Shown one piece after another: positions 49,235 to 58,951 of a stretch of DNA of 64,000 nt; position 1 is the first letter of the stretch; each line of letters starts with the position of its first letter. The notes under the pieces were generated by a model, which searched no databases, was not told the DNA's origin, and was given only the letters and a program-made list of their open reading frames with translations. The stretch comes from Dehalococcoidia bacterium (lineage in GTDB: Bacteria > Chloroflexota > Dehalococcoidia > DSTF01 > JALHUB01): contig JASEFU010000008.1 in assembly GCA_030018455.1 (NCBI GenBank), positions 45,958 to 109,957 of the forward strand. The letters are read 5' to 3'. The translations under genes and the position numbers were made by a program.

Positions 49235-50737
49235 TTGGACCTCGACATCGACCGGCGCTCTCCGGTGCCACTCTACCGTCAGATAGCCGAAGCCCTGCGC
49301 GCCCGCATTTTGGACGGCAGTATCCCCATCGGCAGCCGCCTCCCGTCCGAGCGCAGCCTTGCCCGCGCGCTCGACGTCAACCGCTCGACGGTTGTGAACG
49401 CTTACGACGAGCTGGCGGCGGATGGACTCGTGATCGGCAGGGTGGGCCGCGGGACGGCCGTTGCCTGCTGCCCGGAGGAAGACGAGCCACTGAGCCGGCC
49501 GGTCGTATGGCAGCAACTGTTCGCCGAAGAGGGGCAGCACCTGGTTCCCTGGCGGCAGGAGATCCGCTCGGGTGAGGGAAGGCCGGACGGCGCCGGTCTC
49601 GTTTCGGCGGAGCTCGACCCCGAGCTTGTGCCGCTGGCCGAAGTCGGGAGACTCTTGAGGGAGCTGCTGGACGCACAGGGCAGCGGGGCGCTCGCCTACC
49701 TGCCGACGGAAGGGCTCCCGCCGCTAAGGGAGGCGATAGCGGAGCGGCTGCGCCAGCGGGGCGCGCGCTACCATCCCGAAAACGTGGTCATCACAGCGGG
49801 GGCGCAACAAGCGCTCGACCTGGTGGCGAGGGCGTTCCTGGGGTCTGACGACGAGGCGGCAATTGAGTCTCCGACATACCCGGGCGCAATCCATGCCTTT
49901 CGCCAGCGGCGCCCGCGCCTCGTCGCCATCCCATCTGACGACCAGGGCATGCGGATCGATGCCCTTCAGCAGGCGTTTGCGCGCCGCTGCCCCATCCTCG
50001 TCTTCACGATCCCCAACTTCAACAACCCCACGGGAACGAGCATGTCGCCGGAGCGGCGCGGGCAACTGCTGCAATTCAGCCGCCGCAACCAGATCCCCGT
50101 CGTGGAAGACGATGCCTTCAGTGAGATCTACTTCGGAGGGGAACGCCCCCTGCCGCTGGCCTCCCTGACGCCCGCCGACCACGTCATTCACATCGGCACG
50201 TTTTCGAAAATGCTTGTGCCGGGACTCCGGGTCGGCTGGCTGGCGGCGCCGAAACCGGTAGTCGAGCGCGTTCTGTTGTTCAAGCAGATCGCCGATCTGC
50301 ATACGGCGACTCTGAGCCAGTGGCTGGCGTTGCGCGCCCTCGAGACCGGCCTCGTCGACGCGTTCCTCGACCGCGCGCGGCCCGTCTTCGCCCGGCGCCG
50401 CGATGCCCTCATCTCCGAACTGACGCGCGAGCTACAAGGCGTTGTCCACCTTGCGCCTCCTCAGGGGGGACTCTGCGTCTGGTGCCGCCTTACCGAGGGG
50501 CTGCCCGCCCGCAGGGTGCTGGGCGTCGCCGCAGAGCGCGGAGTCGCCTTTCTGCCCGGCGACGTCTTCTCCGTGGAAGGCGGTCACCATTCCTACCTGC
50601 GCCTCGCCTTCGGGCGTCTGCGGGAGGAGGATGCCCGCGGGAGCGTCGCCGTGCTGAAGCAGGCAATCGATCAGGTGCGGGCGGAAAGCAAACGGGAGCA
50701 GGGCCGGGAGGCGAGGAAAGTCGTGCCATTCGTATAA
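49235..50737 (+). CDS. MocR/GabR-type regulator (GntR winged helix plus aminotransferase domain)
   Basis: A 500-residue fusion regulator. Residues about 1-75 are a GntR-type winged helix (PLYRQIAEALRARILDG, LPSERSLARALDVNRSTV). Residues about 115-480 are an aminotransferase-fold domain with the PLP lysine in GTFSKMLVPGLRVGW (about 322-336) and FTIPNFNNPTGTSM. Members sense PLP or amino compounds and usually control a neighbouring metabolic gene. Here no divergent gene exists, so it may regulate itself, the small gene downstream, or distant targets. The TTG start follows GGAAGCGAAGGAG. Repeated motifs flank its promoter. Confidence 0.9.
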   Translation: MDLDIDRRSPVPLYRQIAEALRARILDGSIPIGSRLPSERSLARALDVNRSTVVNAYDELAADGLVIGRVGRGTAVACCPEEDEPLSRPVVWQQLFAEEGQHLVPWRQEIRSGEGRPDGAGLVSAELDPELVPLAEVGRLLRELLDAQGSGALAYLPTEGLPPLREAIAERLRQRGARYHPENVVITAGAQQALDLVARAFLGSDDEAAIESPTYPGAIHAFRQRRPRLVAIPSDDQGMRIDALQQAFARRCPILVFTIPNFNNPTGTSMSPERRGQLLQFSRRNQIPVVEDDAFSEIYFGGERPLPLASLTPADHVIHIGTFSKMLVPGLRVGWLAAPKPVVERVLLFKQIADLHTATLSQWLALRALETGLVDAFLDRARPVFARRRDALISELTRELQGVVHLAPPQGGLCVWCRLTEGLPARRVLGVAAERGVAFLPGDVFSVEGGHHSYLRLAFGRLREEDARGSVAVLKQAIDQVRAESKREQGREARKVVPFV

Positions 50738-50752
50738 GGAGCGGCCGGACGG

Positions 50753-51010
50753 ATGTGGCTGCATCTCTACGTACAGGAAGTGCTGCGGGAGCGCGAGGAG
50801 CGGATGCTGGAGCGGACGCTCCGCGTGCGACGGGAGCTGCCGCCCCGCGCGCACCCGGCGCTCCGACCGGCGCGCCTGCTCGGCCTTGCCCTGATTTCAG
50901 TCGGGACGCGACTCTGCGCCTGGGGGGGCGGCGACGCCGTCGGCCCGCAGGCTACGCCCTCGCTCGAGCGGATCGAGGGAGCGGTGAGGCGCCGAGCAGC
51001 GCGGGGATAG
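50753..51010 (+). CDS. Small protein of unknown function downstream of the regulator
   Basis: An 85-residue predicted protein: a charged helix rich in Arg/Glu (VLREREERMLERTLRVRR), a Pro/Arg segment, a short hydrophobic stretch (LLGLALISVGTRLCAWGG, about 43-60), and an Arg-rich end. AAGGAG lies eight bases before the ATG and the gene starts 15 bases after the MocR stop, which argues that it is translated. No family is recognised. It could be membrane-associated through the short hydrophobic part. Confidence 0.55.
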   Translation: MWLHLYVQEVLREREERMLERTLRVRRELPPRAHPALRPARLLGLALISVGTRLCAWGGGDAVGPQATPSLERIEGAVRRRAARG

Positions 51011-51158
51011 CTCCCCCCTTCGGCGCCCTTTCTCTCCGACCCCGGTGAGATGCCGCACAGGCGTCTTCCATCGACTTCCGCCGTGTGATTGCCCGCCGGA
51101 AGTCGACGCTCCCCACGCCCTGCCGGTCCAGCGTCTCTGCGCCCGTTTCGTATTCGCC

Positions 51159-51187
51159 TCGACAGGCCTTGATCTGGGGTATACCAT
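51159..51187 (+). promoter_or_regulatory. Possible promoter of the site-2 protease gene
   Basis: TCGACA (51159-51164), 17 bases, TACCAT (51182-51187), about 55 bases before the ATG at 51242. Confidence 0.35.
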
Positions 51188-51241
51188 TAGATCAGGAGGT
51201 CATACAGGAGACTTCCAGCGGTATCGGACTGGAGGAAAACG

Positions 51242-52363
51242 ATGCCGGGATCATTCAAAATCGGCAAGTATGGTGGCGTCGATGTCTCAGTTCACTGGAG
51301 CTGGGTAATCATCTTCCTCCTCATAACGTGGTCGTTCGCGGAAGGGATCCTGACCATATTCGATTGGACGGCGACGCAGCGCTGGGTTGCGGGAGGGTTC
51401 ATCAGCCTCGTTTTCTTCGCGTCGTTGCTCATGCATGAGTTGGCCCATTCGTGGGTGGCCAGAGGCCGCGGCGTCGACGTGCGGGGGATCACTCTCTTTC
51501 TGTTCGGCGGCGTCTCCAACCTGAAGGGAGAGCCGAAGTCGGCCGAGGACGAGTTCGTTATCGCCATCGTCGGTCCGCTCACCAGCCTGGGCATGGGCCT
51601 TGTCTTCGCCATCGGCTGGGCCGTCCTCCAGTTCTGGAATAGTGGGGTAGCGGGCATATCAGCCAATCTGGCGGTGCTGAATGCCGTGATCGCCGCGTTC
51701 AACCTGTTGCCCGGCTTCCCCCTCGACGGCGGGCGCGTTTTCCGCTCCCTGCTCTGGTGGCGAAAGAAGAACCTGCTTGCCGCGACGCGGACAGCGTCTC
51801 GTGTGGGTGAGTACTTTTCCTACGGGCTGATGGGGGTGGGCGTCATCTTCTTCCTCTTCGGCAACCTCATCGGCGGCATATGGCTGTTTGTCATCGGCCT
51901 CTTCCTGCGCAGTGCCTCCCTCGGCAGCTACCAGCAGACGCTGGCGCAGGTCACACTCGCCGGCATGACGGCGGGCCAGGCAGCGCGGACCGATTGCGAG
52001 ATCGTCTCGCCTGATACGTCCCTCGAACAGCTCGTCGACGGCTACATCCTGCCCCGGAACGTCCGCTGCTTTCCCATCCAGCGCGACGGGCAGCTCCTGG
52101 GACTCGTCACCCTCGAGGACGTCCGGCGCGTCCCGCGCGATGAGTGGGCCACGACGTCCGTCTCGAAGACGATGACCGCTTTCGACCGCTTGCACGCCGT
52201 TTCCCGCGAGGAAGACCTGCGACGTGTGGTGCAGATCATGAGCGAGGAAGACGTGAACCAGGTGCCCGTCGTCGAGGGCGATCGCCTTGTCGGCCTGATC
52301 TCGCGCTCCGACATCATGCGGCTGCTCAAGATACGGCAGGACCTGGCGGAGGAGGCGCAGTAA
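51242..52363 (+). CDS. Site-2 protease family (M50) zinc metalloprotease with two CBS domains
   Basis: A 373-residue intramembrane protease. Hydrophobic segments at about 18-36, 50-68 and 95-215 carry the zinc-site HELAH (residues 65-69) and the second motif NLLPGFPLDGGR (about 154-165) with its ligand aspartate. Residues about 245-365 form a pair of CBS domains (CFPIQRDGQLLGLVTLEDV and VNQVPVVEGDRLVGLISRSD), which usually bind adenosine nucleotides and may gate activity. Members cleave membrane-bound proteins in envelope or sporulation signalling; the client here is unknown. GGAGGAAAACG precedes the ATG. Confidence 0.92.
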   Translation: MPGSFKIGKYGGVDVSVHWSWVIIFLLITWSFAEGILTIFDWTATQRWVAGGFISLVFFASLLMHELAHSWVARGRGVDVRGITLFLFGGVSNLKGEPKSAEDEFVIAIVGPLTSLGMGLVFAIGWAVLQFWNSGVAGISANLAVLNAVIAAFNLLPGFPLDGGRVFRSLLWWRKKNLLAATRTASRVGEYFSYGLMGVGVIFFLFGNLIGGIWLFVIGLFLRSASLGSYQQTLAQVTLAGMTAGQAARTDCEIVSPDTSLEQLVDGYILPRNVRCFPIQRDGQLLGLVTLEDVRRVPRDEWATTSVSKTMTAFDRLHAVSREEDLRRVVQIMSEEDVNQVPVVEGDRLVGLISRSDIMRLLKIRQDLAEEAQ

Positions 52364-52373
52364 CCCTCAAAGG

Positions 52374-53174
52374 TCAGCGCGACGGCTCGTAAGCGCCGGT
52401 GTGGAGCATTCGGGCGACCACCGTTCCCTCGCTGTCTACGGTCAGCACCCGTTGCGTCACGAAGAAGCGTCCCTTCCGCTCGCGGGCCTCTTCGACCCGT
52501 CCCCAACTGTACAGCGTTCTGCCTAACCGCGCCGGCGAGACCCATTCCGTGGCGCTCGCGGTGTGGATAACGACGCTGTAGGGGTAGTTCCGCCACAGCA
52601 GGGTGAAGGGCAGTGCGGCCAGGACGCTGGGCGGGACCAGCCCGCGCGATAGCAGCGCCGCCGCCAGCGGTGTTCCTTCCAGGCCCGCCGCAGCGAGGAA
52701 GTGCTCCAGTTCTGGTCTTGTATACGTACGGTCGTCCGCCCTCTTGAGCAACGCGCCGGTCATCGCCGCGTCCTTCACGAGCACCTGTGGCTCCACCGTG
52801 TCGTCGCGCTCGAGGTCGTCGACCCTGATCTCCTCGCGATAGGGCCCGGCCAGCGCCTCTGCCCGTAGCCCGTCGCGCGACAGCGTGATCCGCCAGTCCG
52901 CCTCGCCGACCGGCTCCGCGCGGATGGCCAGTTCTTCGCCGTCGAAGACCGGACGCCGGAACTCGATCGCGCCGTAACCCCTCTCTAGCCAGTCGGCGCC
53001 GAGAGCGCGGATGGCGGCATCGGCCGCGAAGGCGTAGAGGGTAACGCCGGCGACCAGGCCGCCCGGGTAGCCCAGCGAGCGCGCGTAGTCGTCGCGGTGA
53101 ATAGGGTTCCACGAGTCGGGCACGTCGTTCTTCGCCGTCACCCGGTACTCGAACGCTTGGCGTTGCTGCCTCAT
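52374..53174 (-). CDS. MaoC/FAS1-like hotdog-fold protein
   Basis: A 266-residue protein related to MaoC-type dehydratases. DVPDSWNPIHRDDYARSLGYPGGL (in two parts, about 16-39) is a variant of the hydratase motif N-P-x-H-x-D at the active site, and GYGAIEFRRPVFDGEEL is the following strand. The second half (TLLWRNYPYSVVIHTASATEW) could be a second, inactive hotdog. It may hydrate or dehydrate an acyl thioester, or act as a binding protein. The ATG at 53174 has GGAGGG upstream. An in-frame open stretch to 53588 is not convincing. It converges with the protease gene with a ten-base gap. Confidence 0.7.
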   Translation of the reverse strand: MRQQRQAFEYRVTAKNDVPDSWNPIHRDDYARSLGYPGGLVAGVTLYAFAADAAIRALGADWLERGYGAIEFRRPVFDGEELAIRAEPVGEADWRITLSRDGLRAEALAGPYREEIRVDDLERDDTVEPQVLVKDAAMTGALLKRADDRTYTRPELEHFLAAAGLEGTPLAAALLSRGLVPPSVLAALPFTLLWRNYPYSVVIHTASATEWVSPARLGRTLYSWGRVEEARERKGRFFVTQRVLTVDSEGTVVARMLHTGAYEPSR

Positions 53175-53619
53175 GTGTCGCTTCCCTCCTTCGCCAGCCG
53201 ACGGGATCATTGCCGGACGTCTCAGACCTTGTCCGACGCATGGACCCGTCGCCTTAACGCTTTCTCCGGCCCTCCCGGATGTCACGTCGAGGGCAGGCGC
53301 GTTCGACCTCTCGTGTCGCCGGGCGCGGCGTCGACTGCATCTTAGCACGGAGCGCTCTTTCTGACTTCGCGGCGGCCCGTCGGGCGCCGGCATCAGTGGG
53401 GCACGTCCCCAATGCAGCAGGTTCGCTCTAATCGCAGTCCGCGGCATGCGTTGTGGAAGAAGGAGGCGGCCAATTCCGACGAGCGCGAACGCCGCGGGGA
53501 ATTTCTGCAACGCGCTTGACAAAGCCTCCTCAACCTGCGGACGAAGCGATGAAGAGAGAAGCCCCAAGATCATCTCGAGGCCTCTCATCTCATCGTCCGG
53601 CGGTTCCAGCCGCCTGGTC
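53175..53619. other. Intergenic region, no gene seen
   Basis: This 445-base gap lies between a minus-strand gene start and a minus-strand gene end. It should hold the promoter of the MaoC-like gene, but I could not pick one out. A TTGACA at 53516-53521 on the plus strand has no gene in front of it. The reverse frame is open from 53588 but reads as arginine/serine-rich filler after the first 45 codons. Confidence 0.5.
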
Positions 53620-54522
53620 TTAGCTCTTGCGGTTCACTCTTCTCCCGGCGAACAGAAGCCCACCGGCAGCGAGGGCCACAGCCAGAGCCGTGCCCAGTAT
53701 CGCCACGTCGGGCTGTGAAGCGCTCTCACTGCCTGTTCCCGCGCTCGGAAGAACGCCCACGGGCCGCGGTGTGGGAGCGATTATCACCGGCAGCACCTGC
53801 GCGAGAGGTGTGGCGGTGGGCGTCGCGGTTGGCGTGGAGGTCGGCGGCGTTGTGCTTGTGGGTGTCGGCGTGTTCGTCGGCCCGACCTCCGTCGCCTCCG
53901 GGGTTGCCGTCGGTGTCTCCGGCGTCTCGGTCACTGTCGGCGTGTTGGTTGCGGTTGCGGTCGGCGTGTTCGTCGCCGTCGGCGTGTTGGTGGCGGTTGA
54001 TGTTGGAGTACTGGTCATAGTCGGCGTCGGCGTGTCTTCTTTGTCATAGCAGAAGCTGATGTGACTGAGGCCGCACGGGTTGTCGCCGACGCCGCAGTTG
54101 GCCGGCGCGGTGAGATTGGCGTCGCCGAACGACTCCTCCGGTGGGTCATACGTGTATATGTTCGAGTCTGGGCCGCCTTTCACGATGACCTTGTCGATGC
54201 CCAGCGTCGAAGTCCAGTCGAACGAGACGCCGTCCGTGGTCACAGTGATGCTCTGGGGGTTCCCGTCGATGTCGAAGAAGTCGTAGGACTGAGTGTTTGG
54301 AGGGTCAGGCCGAACGGCCTCCAGCAGGCCGAAGTCCTCGCAGAAAACGTTGCCTTCCATAATAACGGGCGTCACGCTGGCGGCCTGCAACCCGGACGTG
54401 TAGACGGAAGCGGCCAGGACCGCCAGTGCGGCGACCGCCATGAGACCAAGGCTCATGCCAAGCCGACTCCGGCCTAGCTCAGCTATCCTGGAAACGATTC
54501 GGGGATGTCTTTCCTTGTTCAT
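53620..54522 (-). CDS. Stalked surface protein with LPxAG-type sorting signal
   Basis: A 300-residue exported protein. A basic lead and hydrophobic segment (about 24-44) form the signal peptide. Residues about 50-165 form an extracellular domain with paired cysteines (NVFCEDFGLLEAV, ANCGVGDNPCGLSHISFCYD) and the strand pattern VIVKGGPDSNIYTYDPP that recurs in bacterial surface proteins. Residues about 168-245 are a TNTPTAT-type stalk. The end reads VLPSAGTGS, a hydrophobic helix (about 273-293), then RRVNRKS, the plan of a sortase signal with LPSAG in place of LPxTG. No sortase gene is in the window. The ligand is unknown. Confidence 0.8.
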   Translation of the reverse strand: MNKERHPRIVSRIAELGRSRLGMSLGLMAVAALAVLAASVYTSGLQAASVTPVIMEGNVFCEDFGLLEAVRPDPPNTQSYDFFDIDGNPQSITVTTDGVSFDWTSTLGIDKVIVKGGPDSNIYTYDPPEESFGDANLTAPANCGVGDNPCGLSHISFCYDKEDTPTPTMTSTPTSTATNTPTATNTPTATATNTPTVTETPETPTATPEATEVGPTNTPTPTSTTPPTSTPTATPTATPLAQVLPVIIAPTPRPVGVLPSAGTGSESASQPDVAILGTALAVALAAGGLLFAGRRVNRKS

Positions 54523-54989
54523 CTCCTACCCCTTTTCGTGAACGGAGGGTCGGCGCCCTCTCGGCCTGCGAGCTCTCCTTCGTCACCGTCACCTCCGTCC
54601 CCACACGATCGCCCGGTCACTGTGCATCCCAGATGCCTGGCGGAAAGCAGAGGATAATTTAACGTTAAGGCGGTTGCCGTTCAGACTTGCTAAGAGAAGC
54701 ACCCGCAGCCGTTGCTGTTTCATCGCAAACTCGGCCCGAGCGTACGGCTTGCGGCGGCGCGACAGAAACGCCTTCTTCGCCTCGAATGCGACCGCGTGAA
54801 TGCGGGACGCTCCGATCGCGGAAATCGAGGCTGTGCCGCGCCGCGACGAGCTAAGGGCAATCGAACCCGGGCGACGGAGGCGGTGGTGCCCACTCTCCGA
54901 TTCTGCTGGACGCTGTCCGCCCTCAGGCTTTATCCTCTAGCGGGACCAGGTTCTCTCTTCACAGGAACGGAGCAACTGGAGGTAACGAA
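54523..54989. other. Divergent intergenic region before the rhamnose cluster
   Basis: This 467-base gap separates the divergent surface-protein gene and GH78 gene. It holds a 10-bp palindrome TTAACGTTAA (54659-54668) in a locally AT-rich patch and a weak promoter-like pair TGGACG/TATCCT (54907-54936) facing the GH78 gene. I see no convincing small gene or RNA. A tRNA-like T-loop near 54860 does not fold. Confidence 0.4.
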
Positions 54990-57617
54990 TTGGACGAGCG
55001 TTTTACGCGCAGGGCGAATTGGATAACGCCGCCGCGGCTCGCCGCCGGACCCGCCGCCGTGGCGGAGGCCTACTTTTATTCCCGCCGGCCTGACCTGTCG
55101 GAGCAGCGCAACGGCTTCTGGTACTTCCGCCGCCGCTTCGACCTGCCTTCGGACGCTGCAGAAGCCGTCGCCCACGTCTCCGCCGACGGCCGTTATCATC
55201 TCTACGTTAACGGCGTCTTCGTCGGGCGCGGCCCCGCTCGCTGCGACCCTGCGTTCCAGAGCTACGACGCCCGCGACATCGCTCCCTACCTTCGCAAGGG
55301 CCCGAACGTCGTCGCTCTCCTGCTGCACTCGTACGGGCGCGACATGTCGTGGTACCAGCTCCCGCCGCTGCACCATCTCGCCGCCTTCGGCTGCGCTTCC
55401 CTCTTCTTCCAGGCCGATGTCCTCACAGAAGACGGTAAGAGGATCGAGATCGATTCCGACGATGCGTGGCTCGTTCAGAAGGCCGACGCCTGGGAGCAGC
55501 AGACCATGTACGGCCCCGTCGGCTACATGGAGGTGTTCGACGCCGGGAAGGCGCCCGGCGGCTGGACGGAAACAGACTTCGACGACGGCGGCTGGACCAA
55601 AGCCGTCGCGCCCGAGTTCCCCGCCCTCAACCTGGCGACGCCCACGCGGCCGTTCCCCGTCATGGCGCCGCGCGGCATCCCCTTTCTCAGCGAGGAGGAG
55701 CGGCTGCCCGAATCGGTCGCCGGCACCGGCGAGGTGGCGCCAGCCCGCGACGCCGCCGATCCGTTCGAGCAGGCGGAAAAGGAATCGATTGCCCCGGCGC
55801 GCGAAGGCCGGATCCGGGGGGCTGAGGCGCTGCCGTCGGGCGGCGAGGCGGTCGTTGCGCCGGACGGCGAAAAGGGCGCCGCCATCGTCCTCGATTTCGG
55901 CGACACCGTCACCGGCTACCCGCGCCTCGACCTTACGGCCCCGGATGGCGCCGTCATCGACATCGCTTACTCCGAGCGCCTGCGGGACGGCCGCCCCGAG
56001 CTGCCGCAGCGCGGACCCATCACGTCGCCCACTGTCCACCGCTACGTCGCCCGCGACGGCCGCCAGAGCTGGGAGAAGTTCGAGTGGGCCGGCTTCCGCT
56101 ACCTCCAGCTCACCGTCCGCAACCCGCAGGGGCCGGTTAAGCTGCACCGCGTCTCCCTCAACGAGACGATGTACCCCGTGGAGGAGCGGGGCTCGTTCGA
56201 GTGCTCCGACCCGCTCCTGAACGATATCTGGAAGGCGGGCGCGAAGACGTTGCGCCGCTGCATGCACGACGGCTACGAAGACTGCCCCTCGCGGGAGCAG
56301 CGGCAGTGGCTGGGCGATCTCTACGTCGAGGCGCTGGTCAACTTCGTCGCTTTCGGCGATACGGCGCTTGTCGCCCAGGCGTTGCGACAGGGCGCCCAGA
56401 GCCAGCGCTCCGACGGCATGGTCGCGATGGCCGCCCCCGGCGACCTTGCAGCCCGCTCCATCGTCTCCATCCCCGACTGGGGCATCTGCTGGGCCCTAAC
56501 CATCGACCGCTATGTCGAGTACACCGGCGACCTCGATATCGCGCTCGAGCTGTTCCCCGCCGTGCTCCGGCTGACCGACTGGTTCCACCGCCACACCGAT
56601 GAGCGCGGCCTGCTCAACAACGTGCCGGAGTGGAACTTCGTAGACTGGGCGGAGGTGGACCGCCGCGGCGAGGGGACAGCGTACAACGCCCTCTATTACC
56701 GGCTGCTGCGCGTAATCGAAAGCCTGGCGCAGAAGCTGGAGATGCCGCGCGTCGCCGCGCAGTGCGCCGAACGCGCCGAGCGTGTGCGCGTTGCCGTGAA
56801 CGCGCGGCTGTGGGACGAGGAACGCGGCGTTTACGTCGACGCCTGCATCGACGGCAGGCAGAGCCGCCGCGTCAGCCAGCAGTCGAATGCCGCCTGCATC
56901 GCCTACGGTATTGCTCCCGCCGAGCGCTGGGACCGCATCTTCAACGCAATCCTGGACGAATCGCGCCTCGTGGTCACTTCTACGGGCATGCTTTCCGCGC
57001 CCGACGCGTCCGCCCCTCCCTTCGACGAGGAACGGAACGTGGTGGCCGCCCAGCCGTACTTCTCGCATCACCTGCACCGCGCCCTTGCCCTCGCCGGCCG
57101 CTACGGCGACCTGCTGGCGAACATCCGCAGGCGCTGGGGAGCGATGCTCGCCGCCGGCGCGACGACGATCTGGGAGGTCTGGCACCCGCACGTGAGCCAG
57201 TGCCACGGCTGGTCGACGACGCCCACGTTCGATCTCTCGACGGAAGTTCTCGGCGTGTCGGCGGCCGCGCCCGGATTCCAGCGTGTGCGGATCGCCCCGC
57301 AGCCGGTCGACCTCGATTGGGCGCGCGGCGTCTATCCGACGGTCCACGGCGATATCCGGGTCGACTGGCGGCGGGAGGGCAAGGAGTTGCGGCTTTCGTG
57401 CGGCGTGCCGTCCGGCGTCGTGGCGGAGTTGGCGCTGCCGGCTACGCCCGGCGGCTGGTGTGAGGTGGTCGTAGAGGGCGTGGGTGACGTGCTTCAGGGT
57501 GTGGGGATGGCGGAGGGGGCGCGCGCCGCGATAAGCGACGTCGTTGTCGAGGGCGAGAGCGTTGCCCTTGTGATCGACGGCGGTCGGCGGCTCGACGTGG
57601 CGGCGCGCGCACGATAG
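54990..57617 (+). CDS. Alpha-L-rhamnosidase (GH78)
   Basis: An 875-residue glycoside hydrolase family 78 enzyme that releases L-rhamnose from glycosides. An N-terminal beta-sandwich region ([20 protein letters not shown], then [15 protein letters not shown]) is followed by the concanavalin-like part and the (alpha/alpha)6 barrel. The barrel contains [12 protein letters not shown] (about 431-442), which holds the general-acid glutamate region, and [10 protein letters not shown] near residue 727. The C-terminal beta domain starts at [12 protein letters not shown]. No signal peptide is seen, so it probably works in the cytoplasm on imported oligosaccharides. The TTG start has GGAGGTAACG upstream. 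It leads the rhamnose catabolic genes. Confidence 0.88.
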   Translation: MDERFTRRANWITPPRLAAGPAAVAEAYFYSRRPDLSEQRNGFWYFRRRFDLPSDAAEAVAHVSADGRYHLYVNGVFVGRGPARCDPAFQSYDARDIAPYLRKGPNVVALLLHSYGRDMSWYQLPPLHHLAAFGCASLFFQADVLTEDGKRIEIDSDDAWLVQKADAWEQQTMYGPVGYMEVFDAGKAPGGWTETDFDDGGWTKAVAPEFPALNLATPTRPFPVMAPRGIPFLSEEERLPESVAGTGEVAPARDAADPFEQAEKESIAPAREGRIRGAEALPSGGEAVVAPDGEKGAAIVLDFGDTVTGYPRLDLTAPDGAVIDIAYSERLRDGRPELPQRGPITSPTVHRYVARDGRQSWEKFEWAGFRYLQLTVRNPQGPVKLHRVSLNETMYPVEERGSFECSDPLLNDIWKAGAKTLRRCMHDGYEDCPSREQRQWLGDLYVEALVNFVAFGDTALVAQALRQGAQSQRSDGMVAMAAPGDLAARSIVSIPDWGICWALTIDRYVEYTGDLDIALELFPAVLRLTDWFHRHTDERGLLNNVPEWNFVDWAEVDRRGEGTAYNALYYRLLRVIESLAQKLEMPRVAAQCAERAERVRVAVNARLWDEERGVYVDACIDGRQSRRVSQQSNAACIAYGIAPAERWDRIFNAILDESRLVVTSTGMLSAPDASAPPFDEERNVVAAQPYFSHHLHRALALAGRYGDLLANIRRRWGAMLAAGATTIWEVWHPHVSQCHGWSTTPTFDLSTEVLGVSAAAPGFQRVRIAPQPVDLDWARGVYPTVHGDIRVDWRREGKELRLSCGVPSGVVAELALPATPGGWCEVVVEGVGDVLQGVGMAEGARAAISDVVVEGESVALVIDGGRRLDVAARAR

Positions 57618-57679
57618 ACGCCGCTCGAGCGCGACCGCACATCCCGAGAAGCGGCGCCCTCAGCGTGTGGGAGGAGAAC

Positions 57680-58864
57680 ATGGCGGATCACTCAATAGCG
57701 TACGAGGCGCTGGCCGCTGGCCTGGCCGAAAAGGGCATCGATGTCGGCGCAGTGAAGCGCGCGCTCAAGTCGCAGCGGATTGAGACGCCTTCCTGGGGCT
57801 ACGGTGACAGCGGCACCCGCTTCAAAGTCTTCCACTGGCCGGGCGCCGCCCGCGACGTGCGCGAGAAGCTAGCCGACGCCGCCGTCGTCCACCGCCTCAC
57901 CGGCGTCTGCCCGTCCGTCGCCCTGCACATCCCCTGGGACATGACCGATGACTGGGCCGCCCTGCGACAGTACGCTGAATCACTCGGCCTCCAGATCGGC
58001 GCTATCAATCCCAACCTCTTTCAGGAGGACTCCTACCGCCTGGGCAGTCTCTGTCACCCGGACCCCGCTATTCGCCGTCGCGCCGTCGATCACGTCCTCG
58101 AGTGCATCGAGATCGCCAGAGCGACTGGCTCCCGTGTTATCAGCCTCTGGCTCGCCGACGGCACGAATTACCCGGGGCAGGACTCGCTGCGCGAGCGGCG
58201 CCACCGCCTGCTGGAGTCGCTGCGAACGGTGTACGACGCCATGCCCGCCGGCGTGCGCCTGCTCATCGAGTACAAGTTCTTCGAGCCCGCCTTCTATCAC
58301 ACCGACATTCCGGACTGGGGCACCGCCTTCTGGCTGTCGCAGGAGCTGGGGCCACAGGCGCAGGTGCTCGTCGACACCGGCCATCACGCCCGGGGGACGA
58401 ACGTCGAGCAGATCGTCGGCTTCTTGCTCGACCAGGGCAAGCTGGGCGGCTTCCACTTCAACGCCCGCAAGTACGCGGACGACGACCTCATTGTCGGCTC
58501 TATCGACCCGTTCGAGCTCTTCCTCATATTCCACGAGATCTACGACTCGGGCAGCGACGCCGACATCGCTTACATGATCGACCAGAGCCACAACATCGAG
58601 CCTAAGATTGAGGCGATGGTGCAGTCCGTAGTCAATGTCCAGTCGGCGGCGGCGCGCGCCCTCATCGTCGACCGCGCGCTGTTGGCTCAGCGCCAGGCCG
58701 CCGGCGATGTCCTGGGCGCCCACCGAGTCCTCACCGACGCCTTCCAGACCGATGTGCGCCCTCTGCTGGCGCAGGTCCGCGTCGAGATGGGCCTGCACCC
58801 CGACCCGGTCGTCGCCCTCCGGGAAAGCGGCTACGAGCAGCGCATCGCCGCCGAACGCGCTTGA
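57680..58864 (+). CDS. rhaI: L-rhamnose isomerase (RhaI type)
   Basis: Predicted to convert L-rhamnose to L-rhamnulose. The 394-residue product is a TIM barrel of the Pseudomonas-type rhamnose isomerase. [16 protein letters not shown] opens the domain, and likely metal ligands lie at strand ends: Glu in [16 protein letters not shown], Asp and His in [13 protein letters not shown], His in [14 protein letters not shown], and Asp in [10 protein letters not shown]. The ATG at 57680 has GGAGGAGAAC directly upstream and was preferred over a GTG at 57665. It lies 62 bases after the GH78 gene and 87 bases before the oxidoreductase gene. Confidence 0.88.
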   Translation: MADHSIAYEALAAGLAEKGIDVGAVKRALKSQRIETPSWGYGDSGTRFKVFHWPGAARDVREKLADAAVVHRLTGVCPSVALHIPWDMTDDWAALRQYAESLGLQIGAINPNLFQEDSYRLGSLCHPDPAIRRRAVDHVLECIEIARATGSRVISLWLADGTNYPGQDSLRERRHRLLESLRTVYDAMPAGVRLLIEYKFFEPAFYHTDIPDWGTAFWLSQELGPQAQVLVDTGHHARGTNVEQIVGFLLDQGKLGGFHFNARKYADDDLIVGSIDPFELFLIFHEIYDSGSDADIAYMIDQSHNIEPKIEAMVQSVVNVQSAAARALIVDRALLAQRQAAGDVLGAHRVLTDAFQTDVRPLLAQVRVEMGLHPDPVVALRESGYEQRIAAERA

Positions 58865-58951
58865 CCGGCGCTGACGCGACGGCTGAAGACCGTATCTGCC
58901 CTTTGTGGCAGAATGAATTCGCCCGGTGTGCTTTGCTGAAATGAGGTTCGC

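Noticed and set aside
53175..53588. Possible 138-residue N-terminal extension of the MaoC-like protein or a separate small gene
   Set aside because: Only the first about 45 codons look protein-like, there is no stop to end a separate gene, and the ATG at 53174 has a good ribosome site.
54850..54885. tRNA-like T-loop (GGGTTCGATTGCCC on the minus strand)
   Set aside because: The stem bases beside the loop do not pair, and no acceptor, D or anticodon arms can be drawn around it.
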